From Rhizobium sp. CCGE531 (GTDB lineage: Bacteria > Pseudomonadota > Alphaproteobacteria > Rhizobiales > Rhizobiaceae), in the NCBI RefSeq assembly GCF_003627795.1, contig NZ_CP032685.1:1178001-1242000 (forward strand): DNA of 64,000 nucleotides, in the 5' to 3' direction. The first letter of the stretch is position 1; each line of letters opens with the position of its first letter. This document shows, in pieces, positions 1 through 8,899 of this stretch. The position numbers and the translations under genes were made by a program. The notes under the pieces are model-generated. The model ran no database searches. It worked only from the letters and a program-made list of their open reading frames with translations, and was not told the DNA's origin.

Positions 1-1
1 A

Positions 2-700
2 TCCATGCCCGACACGGTACCGGACGCCGTGACGACCGCGATCCGCAAAGCGGCGGATACGACCAAAGTGTCTCTGGTCGCCCTGTCTGGAACCTATAAT
101 ATGGCCCATCCCGACATGACAGTGCGGCAAACGGGCCTGCGCCAGCTCGCCGTGGTGATCGAGACGGCGGCGACACTCTCCATTCCGCTCGTCACGCTTT
201 GCACGGGCACGCGCGACGCCGATGACCAATGGGCCTATCATCCCAGGAATGCCGACCCCTCGGCCTGGGCCGACATGGCGGCGGAAATGTCGAAGGCCTT
301 GGCGCTGGCGGAAAAGCATGGGGTCGATCTCGGTATCGAACCCGAACAAGCCAACATCGTCACCTCGGCTACGGATGCCAAGCGGCTGATCGCCGAGATG
401 GGGTCGGCGCGACTGCGCATCATCCTGGATCCGGCCAATCTTTTCGAGAAGGCAACGCCAACCGAGGCGCGGGCCGTTGTCGAACGGGCAGTCGAGACCG
501 CGGCCGGGCACATCGCAATGGCGCATGCCAAGGATCGTTATGCCGACGGACGGTTTGCGACCGCCGGTCGGGGCGTCGTCAATTTCCCCGATTTCATCGC
601 CCGGCTGAGATCGACCGGCTTCGATGGTGCGCTTGTCACCCATGGCCTGTCGGCAAAAGAGGCCCCGGACGTTGCCGGCTTTCTGCGGGAGCTGGTTTAG
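2..700 (+). CDS. Sugar phosphate isomerase/epimerase, 5' end outside the window
   Basis: A TIM-barrel protein of the xylose-isomerase-like AP-endonuclease-2 superfamily, which interconverts sugars or sugar phosphates in the cytoplasm using a divalent metal. The visible part has the family pattern TLCTGTRD, then GIEPEQ with a candidate metal-ligand Glu, ILDPANLF, and HAKD near the C-terminus. Relatives are about 260-280 residues long and start with one more strand and helix, so the ATG at position 5 is probably internal and about 50 N-terminal residues lie upstream. The stop codon overlaps the GTG start of the next gene (TAGTG), so translation is probably coupled. It heads a run of sugar-metabolism genes. 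The exact substrate cannot be read from the sequence. Confidence 0.8.
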   Translation, partial: SMPDTVPDAVTTAIRKAADTTKVSLVALSGTYNMAHPDMTVRQTGLRQLAVVIETAATLSIPLVTLCTGTRDADDQWAYHPRNADPSAWADMAAEMSKALALAEKHGVDLGIEPEQANIVTSATDAKRLIAEMGSARLRIILDPANLFEKATPTEARAVVERAVETAAGHIAMAHAKDRYADGRFATAGRGVVNFPDFIARLRSTGFDGALVTHGLSAKEAPDVAGFLRELV

Positions 701-1530
701 TGGACGCAACGGCATTTCATGCGCGTGATGATGCAAATCTCGCCGTCTTCGACAACGGACAGGGATTGCCGGTGCTCTTCCAGCATGGCTTGGGCGGTGA
801 CGAGGCTCAAGTTGCGCAGACTTTCCCTGAGATGGGAGAGACGCGGCGGATCACGGTTGAGTGCCGTGGACATGGAATGTCGTCGCTTGGCAGCGCGCGA
901 CCCTTTTCCATCAGGATGTTTGCCGAGGATGTCATGGCTGCTGCCGCCGAACGCGGGCCTGAGCGCCTCGTCGTCGGAGGCATTTCGATGGGCGCGGCAC
1001 TTGCCCTGCATCTCGCCCATCATCATCCGAGCCGCGTCGCGGCGCTCATTCTCGTTCGCCCCGCCTGGACTTTCGAAGCGGCACCGGACAACCTGGCGCC
1101 GATCCGCGCGATAGCAGCCTTGATCCGCTCGCATCCGATCGAAAAGGCCCGCGATCTGTTTGCCCGTTCTGAGATCGGCCGGGACATTCAGGTGAACGCC
1201 CCCGACAATTTCGCTTCCCTGCTCGGCTATTTCGATCGGCCGGACGCCGTCTCTTTCGCGTCGGTGCTGGCCGACATCGCCGCTGACGGGCCGGGAGTAT
1301 CGCAGGCCGCTGCCGCCGCCCTTGCCGTTCCCACACTCATTATCGGCAACCGGCGTGACGCGATCCATCCGCTCGCCTGCGCGCAGACGCTCGCCAGCAT
1401 CATTCCGGGCGCAGAATTTGTCGAAGTCACCCCCAAGGCTAGCGACAAGCAACGACATTTTGCCGAAGTCCAGGCCGCGATCGCGCATTTCCTTCTATCC
1501 AAAACAATCCGGAGCCTCGTTCCATCATGA
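700..1530 (+). CDS. Alpha/beta hydrolase (lactonase or esterase type)
   Basis: A 276-residue alpha/beta hydrolase. The oxyanion-hole HG lies in FQHGLGGDE, the nucleophile elbow is GISMG, and the catalytic His is probably in DKQRHFAE near the C-terminus. The start is the GTG overlapping the stop of the preceding gene; the longer frame upstream is only the shadow of that gene. The next gene starts inside its stop (ATGA). The sequence resembles enol-lactonase-like hydrolases. Among an isomerase, an epimerase and a kinase, cleavage of a sugar lactone or ester is a reasonable inference, but the substrate is unknown. Confidence 0.8.
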   Translation: MDATAFHARDDANLAVFDNGQGLPVLFQHGLGGDEAQVAQTFPEMGETRRITVECRGHGMSSLGSARPFSIRMFAEDVMAAAAERGPERLVVGGISMGAALALHLAHHHPSRVAALILVRPAWTFEAAPDNLAPIRAIAALIRSHPIEKARDLFARSEIGRDIQVNAPDNFASLLGYFDRPDAVSFASVLADIAADGPGVSQAAAAALAVPTLIIGNRRDAIHPLACAQTLASIIPGAEFVEVTPKASDKQRHFAEVQAAIAHFLLSKTIRSLVPS

Positions 1531-2252
1531 CATCCAAACCCCTTTCCGGCCCGGCGGCCATCGCGGCGCTTCCCCGCAACCGGCTCCTGGGCGAATTCTC
1601 GCTCTGGTCGGCCGATCTTGCCAACATGGAAACCGACCTCAAGCGCATAGAACCCTATGTCGACCTGCATCACATCGATGTCGCCGATGCCCGCTTCACG
1701 CCGGGGTTCCTGTTCTTTCCGGATTTTGTCGCGCGCATCGCCAAGTCCACGACAAAGCCCATGCATGTCCATCTCATGGTCGAGGCTGAAATCGTCGAGG
1801 AGCAGACGCGCCAATTCATAGAGGCGGGCGCAGATCTGATCAGCGTCCATGCCGAAAACGGCGCTGCCGGCTTGCGGGCAATTGCGCTCGCCAAGGAGCT
1901 GGGTGCCGAAGCCGGCGTGGTGCTGCGGCTCGAAACGCCCGTTTCGGCGATCGAACCCTTCATCGAGCACGTCGCATTCGTGACACTGCTCGGCACCTCG
2001 ATCGGCGTCAAGGGACAAAGCCTTTCCGAAAAAGCATGCGACCGGCTGATCGACGCGCGCTCGCTGCTCAAAAAGGCGGGCCGCGAGGATCAGATCATAC
2101 TCGCCGCCGATGGCGGCATTCGCGAGCAGACCGTGCCGCTTCTGCGCGCGGCCGGAGCGCAGACGGTGGTTCTCGGATCGCTGGCATTCGGCGACAAGAA
2201 CCTCGGCGACCGGATCGCCTGGCTGCATGGACTGGAGAGCCGGGTTTCGTGA
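1527..2252 (+). CDS. Ribulose-phosphate 3-epimerase family protein
   Basis: A 241-residue TIM-barrel epimerase of the ribulose-phosphate 3-epimerase family. Family marks are HHIDVADARFTPGF (metal His and Asp), MHVHLMVE, and the phosphate-binding AADGGI stretch near residue 195. The family interconverts the C3 epimers of ketopentose or ketohexose phosphates. This copy is a pathway-specific paralogue inside a catabolic operon, with ATGA and GTGA overlaps on either side. It probably acts on the phosphorylated sugar made by the downstream ROK kinase. It could equally be an allulose- or erythrulose-phosphate epimerase. Confidence 0.82.
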   Translation: MTSKPLSGPAAIAALPRNRLLGEFSLWSADLANMETDLKRIEPYVDLHHIDVADARFTPGFLFFPDFVARIAKSTTKPMHVHLMVEAEIVEEQTRQFIEAGADLISVHAENGAAGLRAIALAKELGAEAGVVLRLETPVSAIEPFIEHVAFVTLLGTSIGVKGQSLSEKACDRLIDARSLLKKAGREDQIILAADGGIREQTVPLLRAAGAQTVVLGSLAFGDKNLGDRIAWLHGLESRVS

Positions 2253-3278
2253 AAAAGGTCGCTCTTGCATTCGATCTCGGGGGAACGGAGCTTCGTGCCG
2301 CGCTTGTCGATGACGAGGGATGTCTTCTGTCGTTCTCGGCGGTGTCGACGCATGCGGCTGGAGGGCCTACCGCCGTCATCCAGCAGATCGAGCTGCTGGC
2401 AGCCACGGTGCTGGCGCAAACGCCCGATCTTTCCCCGATCGGGATCGGCATCGGCGCACCTGGCCCGCTCGATCCGGAAGCCGGCATCGTCATTGCGGCG
2501 CCGACCTTGGTCGGATGGCACGAAGTTCCTCTGGCGGACATTCTCTCCAGCCGCCTCCAGCTGCCGGTACGGCTCGAAAACGATGCGAACGCGGCAGCCC
2601 TCGGAGAATGGCGATACGGCGCCGGGCGCGGCGCAGGCTCGATGGTGTTCGTCACCGTATCGACGGGTATCGGCGGCGGCGTGATTGCCGATGGCCGGAT
2701 TCTGCATGGCAGACGCGGTCTGGCTGCGGAGATCGGCCACATGACGATCACGAATGAAGGTGAGCGGTGTTTTTGTGGCGCAATCGGCTGCTTTGAAGCC
2801 GTCGCCTCGGGAACAGCGCTTGGCAGACGGGCGACCGCGCGCACCCGCCCGTCCGACGGCTCGATGCTGCGGCAGTTGTCGAACGACGACGAGGTCACCG
2901 GACGACATGTCGTCGAGGCTGCGCGGAAAGGCGACGCGGCGGCGCTGGAACTGCTTGATATCGAGGCGCGGTGGCTGGGGATCGGCTTCACCAACCTGCT
3001 TCATCTCTACTCTCCCGACGTGCTCGTCATGGGCGGAGGAATTTCGCATGGCTTCGACCTTCTGCATGATCAAATCGTGGCGACGGTTCGCGAGCGCGCC
3101 ATGCCCGCCTATCGCGACGTGCCGATTGTTGCCGCACGGCTCGGACGCCATGCCGGTCTGATCGGCGCTGCCAGCCTTATCTTCGGTAGCGAAGGACGGG
3201 GCGACCCTGCGCCTACGGGCAAGGAAAACATGGACAATCCTGGCGCGGATACACCCCCCGACAAAAAGGAGGCCAGCA

Positions 3279-3286
<8 letters not shown>
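2249..3286 (+). CDS. ROK family sugar kinase (glucokinase-like)
   Basis: A 345-residue ROK-family kinase that phosphorylates a sugar with ATP. The N-terminal phosphate-binding loop is [14 protein letters not shown], a second glycine-rich segment is [10 protein letters not shown], and the zinc-binding signature is [10 protein letters not shown] followed by EAVASG. No N-terminal helix-turn-helix is present, so this is a kinase rather than a ROK repressor. I chose the GTG at 2249 because it overlaps the preceding stop (GTGA) and puts the ATP loop at the N-terminus; an upstream open frame exists but is a shadow of the epimerase gene. The end overlaps the following ATPase gene by 8 bases. Confidence 0.88.
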
Positions 3287-4364
<1,078 letters not shown>

Positions 4365-4702
4365 CGGCCGGGCGACCCCACCTTCGCACGCCACCACGAG
4401 CCCGCCGCTGACCTCGAACTGATTGACCAGGAGGCTGTTGTCGCTGATCGAGACGACGTTGAAGGCAAGCGGCGCGTCATCGACGAAGTGTGCGTCGCGC
4501 TACGGCTCGCGCTGAACGGCTCGCCTTGCAATGTGCCGCCGGCGTCGACATGACTGCAGAAGATGCGCCGGACGCTTCTGCCGCTTCGAAAAGCGAAGCG
4601 ATTTTGGGATTTCTAGTTGAGATTGCAGCTGGATGATGATCCTATGCTGCCCGCATATCTGACTTCTTTTTCGCCTTCCTGATTCCATCACGCGAGTGGC
4701 GC
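4365..4702. other. Intergenic 338 bases with a possible minus-strand coding remnant
   Basis: No convincing gene. On the minus strand, between about 4500 and 4370, an open stretch without a start reads like part of a beta-rich protein (for example LAFNVVSISDNSLLVNQF and then VSGGLVVACEG). This suggests the decayed tail of a lost gene, but I cannot name its family. No terminator with a T-run was seen. Confidence 0.3.
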
Positions 4703-6556
4703 ATGTCTATTTCAGATACGATCTACCGTCCCTTCGAAAGGCTGATCCAGCCGCTCGATATCCCCTATCGGCCCCTGCCGTCGAAGGGGCCTGTCACCGT
4801 TCTCTGGCATTTCATCTCGATGTTCCGCGGCGTCCTCATCGCGCTCGCTCTATCTTCCATGGCAATCGAGGCCATCAATCTGACAATCGTCTGGGGGCTT
4901 TCGATCATCGTCGATGGCGTAACGCAGCAGGGCGCATCCGCCTTCCTGCATAAGGAATGGCCATTGCTGACCTTCCTGGGTCTGCTGATCTTTCCAGCGA
5001 TGCCCATCGCCTCATTTCTCCTCAACACTCTCAACTCGCACACGCTCGGGGTCGGCATGCCGGCCGCCATCCAGTGGCAGGGACACTTGGCGGTGGAGCG
5101 GCAGGATCTCGCCTTTTTCCAGGATCTGTTTGCCGGACAGGTGGCCTCGCGCCTGCAGCAGGTCTCATCCGCCGTCCAGCAGCAGATCATTGCGGCCTTC
5201 CAGTCGATTCCACGCTTCCTGTTGCAGATGATCGGCTCGGTCATCCTGCTGTCGAGCCTGTCCTGGCAGCTCGCCGTGCCCGTGGTGGTCTGGATCGCCC
5301 TTAATGTGCTTCTCGCGTGGAGAATGGCGCCGATCTTCACCGAACGGTCGCGCAACACCGCCAAGCAGCGCAGTCTGGTGGCGGGCGCCATCACCGACCT
5401 CTATACCAATATTCACATGATCAAGCAGTTTGCCGCCGAAGATACCGAGGCTGGCGCCATCCGCCGCATCATACAGAAGTCCATACAGACGCAGCACAGG
5501 GAGCAACGCATCTACCGCACGTCGGAACTTACCGTCGTTGCGCTCAATATGGCGCTCTGGCTTGCAATGTTATCCATCGGCTTTTCGGGCCTCGTCAACG
5601 ACTTCATCACGGTCGGCGAATTTGTCGGCGCCGTCTATATCCTCAACCGCCTGTCCGGGCACACATTCACTTTCCTGCAGATGGGCCAACAGATCTTCCA
5701 GGCGATCGGTACCATCAAGGACGCCATGCCTGTCATGACGACGCCGCCGACCATCATCGACCAGTCCGACGCGGCAGACCTGGTGGTCGATCGCGGCGAG
5801 ATCCGCTTTGAAAAAGTTCGTTTCGCCTACAAGTCCGGCAAGCCTGTCATCAACGACCTGTCGCTGACGGTTCGGCCGGGCGAGAAGGTCGGACTTGTCG
5901 GTCTGTCGGGTGCCGGCAAGACGACGCTCGCAAATCTTTTGCTGCGCTTCTACGACATTGCCGACGGCAGGATTAAGATCGACGGGCAGGACATTCGCGC
6001 CGTGACACAGGCAAGCCTTCGCCGCGCCATCGGCGTCATCGCGCAGGATGTGGCGCTGTTGCACCGTTCGGTCGGCGACAATATCCGTTATGGGCGACCG
6101 GAGGCGACGCAGGACGAGATCCAACACATATCCCAGATCGCGAGCGCCGACGCCTTCATCGCCGACCTCACGGATAGCGAAGGTCGCAAGGGCTTCGAGG
6201 CTTTCGTCGGCGACCGCGGCATCAAGCTGTCAGGCGGTCAGCGCCAACGCGTCGCAATCGCGCGCGTCCTGTTGAAGGATGCGCCAATCCTGGTGCTGGA
6301 CGAGGCGACCTCGGCCCTCGATAGCGAATCCGAGGCCGCCATACAGGAAAAGCTCGCCCTTGTGATGGAGGGAAAAACCGTCATTGCCATTGCGCATCGC
6401 CTTTCAACCATCGCCAGAATGGACCGGATCGTCGTGCTCGATGGCGGGCGAATTGTGGAAGAAGGCAGGCCGGAAGAATTGGCGCAGCAGGAGGGTCTGT
6501 TTGCGCGGCTATGGAGACGCCAGACCGGCGGTTTCATCGCCGAGGAAATCAATTAG
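4703..6556 (+). CDS. ABC exporter, fused permease and ATPase
   Basis: A 617-residue half-transporter of the MsbA/LipA type. An N-terminal type-1 exporter membrane domain has about six helices up to roughly residue 350. The nucleotide-binding domain follows, with Walker A GLSGAGKTT, signature [16 protein letters not shown], Walker B ILVLDEATSALDSE and H-loop IAHRLSTI. It would act as a homodimer in the inner membrane. Rhizobial relatives are annotated as multidrug or lipid exporters. It stands alone, with non-coding sequence on both sides and no adjacent substrate-synthesis gene, so the cargo is unknown. The ribosome site is weak. Confidence 0.9.
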   Translation: MSISDTIYRPFERLIQPLDIPYRPLPSKGPVTVLWHFISMFRGVLIALALSSMAIEAINLTIVWGLSIIVDGVTQQGASAFLHKEWPLLTFLGLLIFPAMPIASFLLNTLNSHTLGVGMPAAIQWQGHLAVERQDLAFFQDLFAGQVASRLQQVSSAVQQQIIAAFQSIPRFLLQMIGSVILLSSLSWQLAVPVVVWIALNVLLAWRMAPIFTERSRNTAKQRSLVAGAITDLYTNIHMIKQFAAEDTEAGAIRRIIQKSIQTQHREQRIYRTSELTVVALNMALWLAMLSIGFSGLVNDFITVGEFVGAVYILNRLSGHTFTFLQMGQQIFQAIGTIKDAMPVMTTPPTIIDQSDAADLVVDRGEIRFEKVRFAYKSGKPVINDLSLTVRPGEKVGLVGLSGAGKTTLANLLLRFYDIADGRIKIDGQDIRAVTQASLRRAIGVIAQDVALLHRSVGDNIRYGRPEATQDEIQHISQIASADAFIADLTDSEGRKGFEAFVGDRGIKLSGGQRQRVAIARVLLKDAPILVLDEATSALDSESEAAIQEKLALVMEGKTVIAIAHRLSTIARMDRIVVLDGGRIVEEGRPEELAQQEGLFARLWRRQTGGFIAEEIN

Positions 6557-7251
6557 GTGGACCGGGGGGAGAGAGGCATCTCGTCACGCTGGCCGAATGG
6601 CGGATCTCGCATTTCGAAGCAAGGCCGCATCGTCTCCGGCCACACAATCTGTCAAAACGTTCCTGCCGGAAGGATTTCCCAGCGCGACAGGCTCGGGTTT
6701 GCGATCGCAACGGCCGAGACTAATTAAATGCCAGACCAAGGCGAGACGGCCGCATTCTCGCATTTATCCGCCAAGCGACACTCCTCGTTTCGTTTTTGAC
6801 CCTCTCTGAGGGAGCTTAAAATTAATACTTCAAGGTAGACCTCACGGACTGGTCGGTCTACTATCCTCTCGTCAGGGTTGGATTTCTTATCTGCTGGGGG
6901 AGATAGATGCTGTTCGGCAGCAGCTTGGTTCTACCGCTTTTATTGCTCGTAATGACGTCATTTGGAAACTGGCCATCAAGCCGCAACAGTCGTGACGGTG
7001 CCTAACGTTCACCGCGCGCTGATCGCGGTATTTTGGTTGCGAGCAAGCAATGCGGTTGCCATGGCCTTCTGAACCCCGCCTCGCAGGAAAGCGCAAGACC
7101 GCCCCCTTCTTCCGGGCGGACTTCCATTGGCTGGATGCGCGCGAAGGCAGTTTGCGTGCGTTCAACGACTGAAATGGCAGGGAAGTCACCATCGCAATCC
7201 AGATGGGTGTCACAGAAGTCATTTAATATCTGATCTCCTTACTTTGTCGCG
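6557..7251. other. Intergenic 695 bases, no supported gene
   Basis: Short frames here have no recognisable families or ribosome sites. There is a small inverted repeat (GTAGACC at 6835-6841 with GGTCTAC at 6855-6861) but no T-run, so it is not a clear terminator. A sigma-54-like element faces the minus strand at 7046-7061 with nothing coding downstream. Degraded coding remnants are possible. The promoter of the 7252 regulator gene must lie here, but I cannot place it. Confidence 0.35.
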
Positions 7252-8760
7252 ATGACGTATTTTGTTTCTGGGAAGGGGTTGTCTCACTTCGAAGGTCGGC
7301 AGTTATTCATCCAACATAGAGGCCAATATTCGAGAATTTCCATCCACGCTCGTGCGGGAGCAATAGCCATGGAAGCGAATTGCTGGGTGCAGTACTCGGG
7401 AGAGGTTGCCGAAAATCTGAAAGAGGAGATCGCGGTTGCACTGGCAAGGGAAGGGATCGCGATCGTGCCACCCGGTGACAGCGATACTGGGTGTTTGGGG
7501 ATATTTTTCATAGCCTTTCCCACGGAGGGCGCGAAATTTCCATTTCGCGCCAATGAAGACCATGTGATCGCCGTTGTCATGGCATCGAGCGGTTCCTCAC
7601 AACTGGAAGGCTGGGATCTGCTGTTGGCGGGAGCCGCCGACGTGCTCTACTGGACTGACCTTGACAAGGTCGCTGTACAGATAAAGGCGCGTTTCCAACG
7701 GAAGTTGTTCGTCGATCAGCTCTTCGAGACGTCCGGTTTGGGCGACGTTGTGGTGGGAATTAGCCGAACGTGGCGCAGCCTTCTGCGGGACATCGCTGAA
7801 ACCGCCCATTTTGGCGACACGCCGATCCTGTTGATGGGAGAAAGCGGCACGGGTAAGGAAGTCACGGCCCGGCTTATTCACGAGCTGGATCCTCGCCCTC
7901 AAAAGCGCGATATGGTGATCCTCGATTGCTCGACCGTCGTTCCCGAATTGTCGGGAAGTGAATTTTTCGGCCATGAGCGTGGCGCCTTCACCGGCGCGCT
8001 GAACGAACGTCATGGTGCATTCGCCTTGGCGGATGAAGGTACCCTGTTTCTCGACGAGGTCGGCGAACTTCCTCTTACGCTGCAAGCTCAACTCCTGCGT
8101 GTAGTCCAGGAGCGCAGCTATAAGCGGGTGGGCGGCAGCACCTGGCACCGCACGCGCTTCAGGCTGATATGCGCGACCAATCGCGATCTTGCCGACATGG
8201 TCCAGAAAGGGACCTTCCGCGCTGATCTGTATTTTCGCATTGCGGGCTTTGTGACCCGCCTCCCCCCGCTTCGTGAGCGGACCGAAGACATTATCCCCCT
8301 CGCGCGTTACTTCATTCGCAGGATGTCTGGTTCAAAGCGTCCGCCGGTGCTCGACGATGCCGTTTGCCGTTACCTCATGGAGCGGAGCTATCCGGGCAAT
8401 ATTCGTGACCTGCAGCAGGTCATCGCGCGCCTGCTTTATCGTTGTGCCGAAGACGGCATGATCAGCATCGGCTATATCCCGCGCAACGAGCGCCCGGCCG
8501 ATTTCTCCAAACTCCAGGATTGGCTGGATGATAATTTCGAGACCCTGATCCAGCGGGCGGTGCTGCTTGGTGTCGGGCTCAAGGAAATCGGGCGTGCCGC
8601 CGAAGATTGCGCCATTCGCTGTGCGACGCGCCTTGAGAATGGCAGCCTGCAGAAAGCGGCGCAACGGCTTGGCGTCACGGATCGAGCCTTGCAGATCCGG
8701 CGAGCCAATTCGCGCGACCTCACGGATCGCCGAATTGGCGAGGTCCGGCCGCTCAACTAA
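7252..8760 (+). CDS. Sigma-54-dependent transcriptional activator with pseudo-receiver N-terminus
   Basis: A 502-residue bacterial enhancer-binding protein. The AAA+ domain (about 165-400) has Walker A GESGTGKE (196-203), the sigma-54 contact loop GAFTGA (244-249), Walker B GTLFLDEVGE and RADLYFRI. A C-terminal Fis-type helix-turn-helix covers about 475-495 (LQKAAQRLGVTDRALQIRR). The first 160 residues look like a receiver-type fold (AVVMASS, then LLLAGAADVLYW) but lack an obvious phospho-acceptor Asp, so activation may not be by phosphorylation. It lies convergent to a six-gene operon whose promoter, like that of the divergent 18153 gene, is a near-perfect sigma-54 element, so it is the likely cluster-specific activator. 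The start codon is uncertain because the ribosome site is weak. Confidence 0.92.
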   Translation: MTYFVSGKGLSHFEGRQLFIQHRGQYSRISIHARAGAIAMEANCWVQYSGEVAENLKEEIAVALAREGIAIVPPGDSDTGCLGIFFIAFPTEGAKFPFRANEDHVIAVVMASSGSSQLEGWDLLLAGAADVLYWTDLDKVAVQIKARFQRKLFVDQLFETSGLGDVVVGISRTWRSLLRDIAETAHFGDTPILLMGESGTGKEVTARLIHELDPRPQKRDMVILDCSTVVPELSGSEFFGHERGAFTGALNERHGAFALADEGTLFLDEVGELPLTLQAQLLRVVQERSYKRVGGSTWHRTRFRLICATNRDLADMVQKGTFRADLYFRIAGFVTRLPPLRERTEDIIPLARYFIRRMSGSKRPPVLDDAVCRYLMERSYPGNIRDLQQVIARLLYRCAEDGMISIGYIPRNERPADFSKLQDWLDDNFETLIQRAVLLGVGLKEIGRAAEDCAIRCATRLENGSLQKAAQRLGVTDRALQIRRANSRDLTDRRIGEVRPLN

Positions 8761-8848
8761 GTGTTTCCCAGGGGCATTACGCCGATCACCAAGCATCGGC
8801 GTTGCAGCTGCCGAACGGCCAGGGCAATGTCGTCGATTCTGAACGAAC

Positions 8849-8881
8849 CCGGATAGCGGCAGGCCCCTCACCGCTATCCGG
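8849..8881. terminator. Bidirectional stem-loop between convergent genes
   Basis: CCGGATAGCGG (8849-8859) pairs perfectly with CCGCTATCCGG (8871-8881) across an 11-base loop. It sits between the stop at 8760 of the plus-strand activator and the stop at 8900 of the minus-strand operon, where a shared terminator is expected. The T-tract is poor (AATTTGAG), so termination may need Rho or be partial. Confidence 0.65.
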
Positions 8882-8899
8882 AATTTGAGCAGCGTCCTT

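Noticed and set aside
7046..7061. A minus-strand sigma-54-like element, TGGCAACCGCATTGCT
   Set aside because: It has correct spacing, but no gene or RNA is recognisable downstream on that strand; probably chance.
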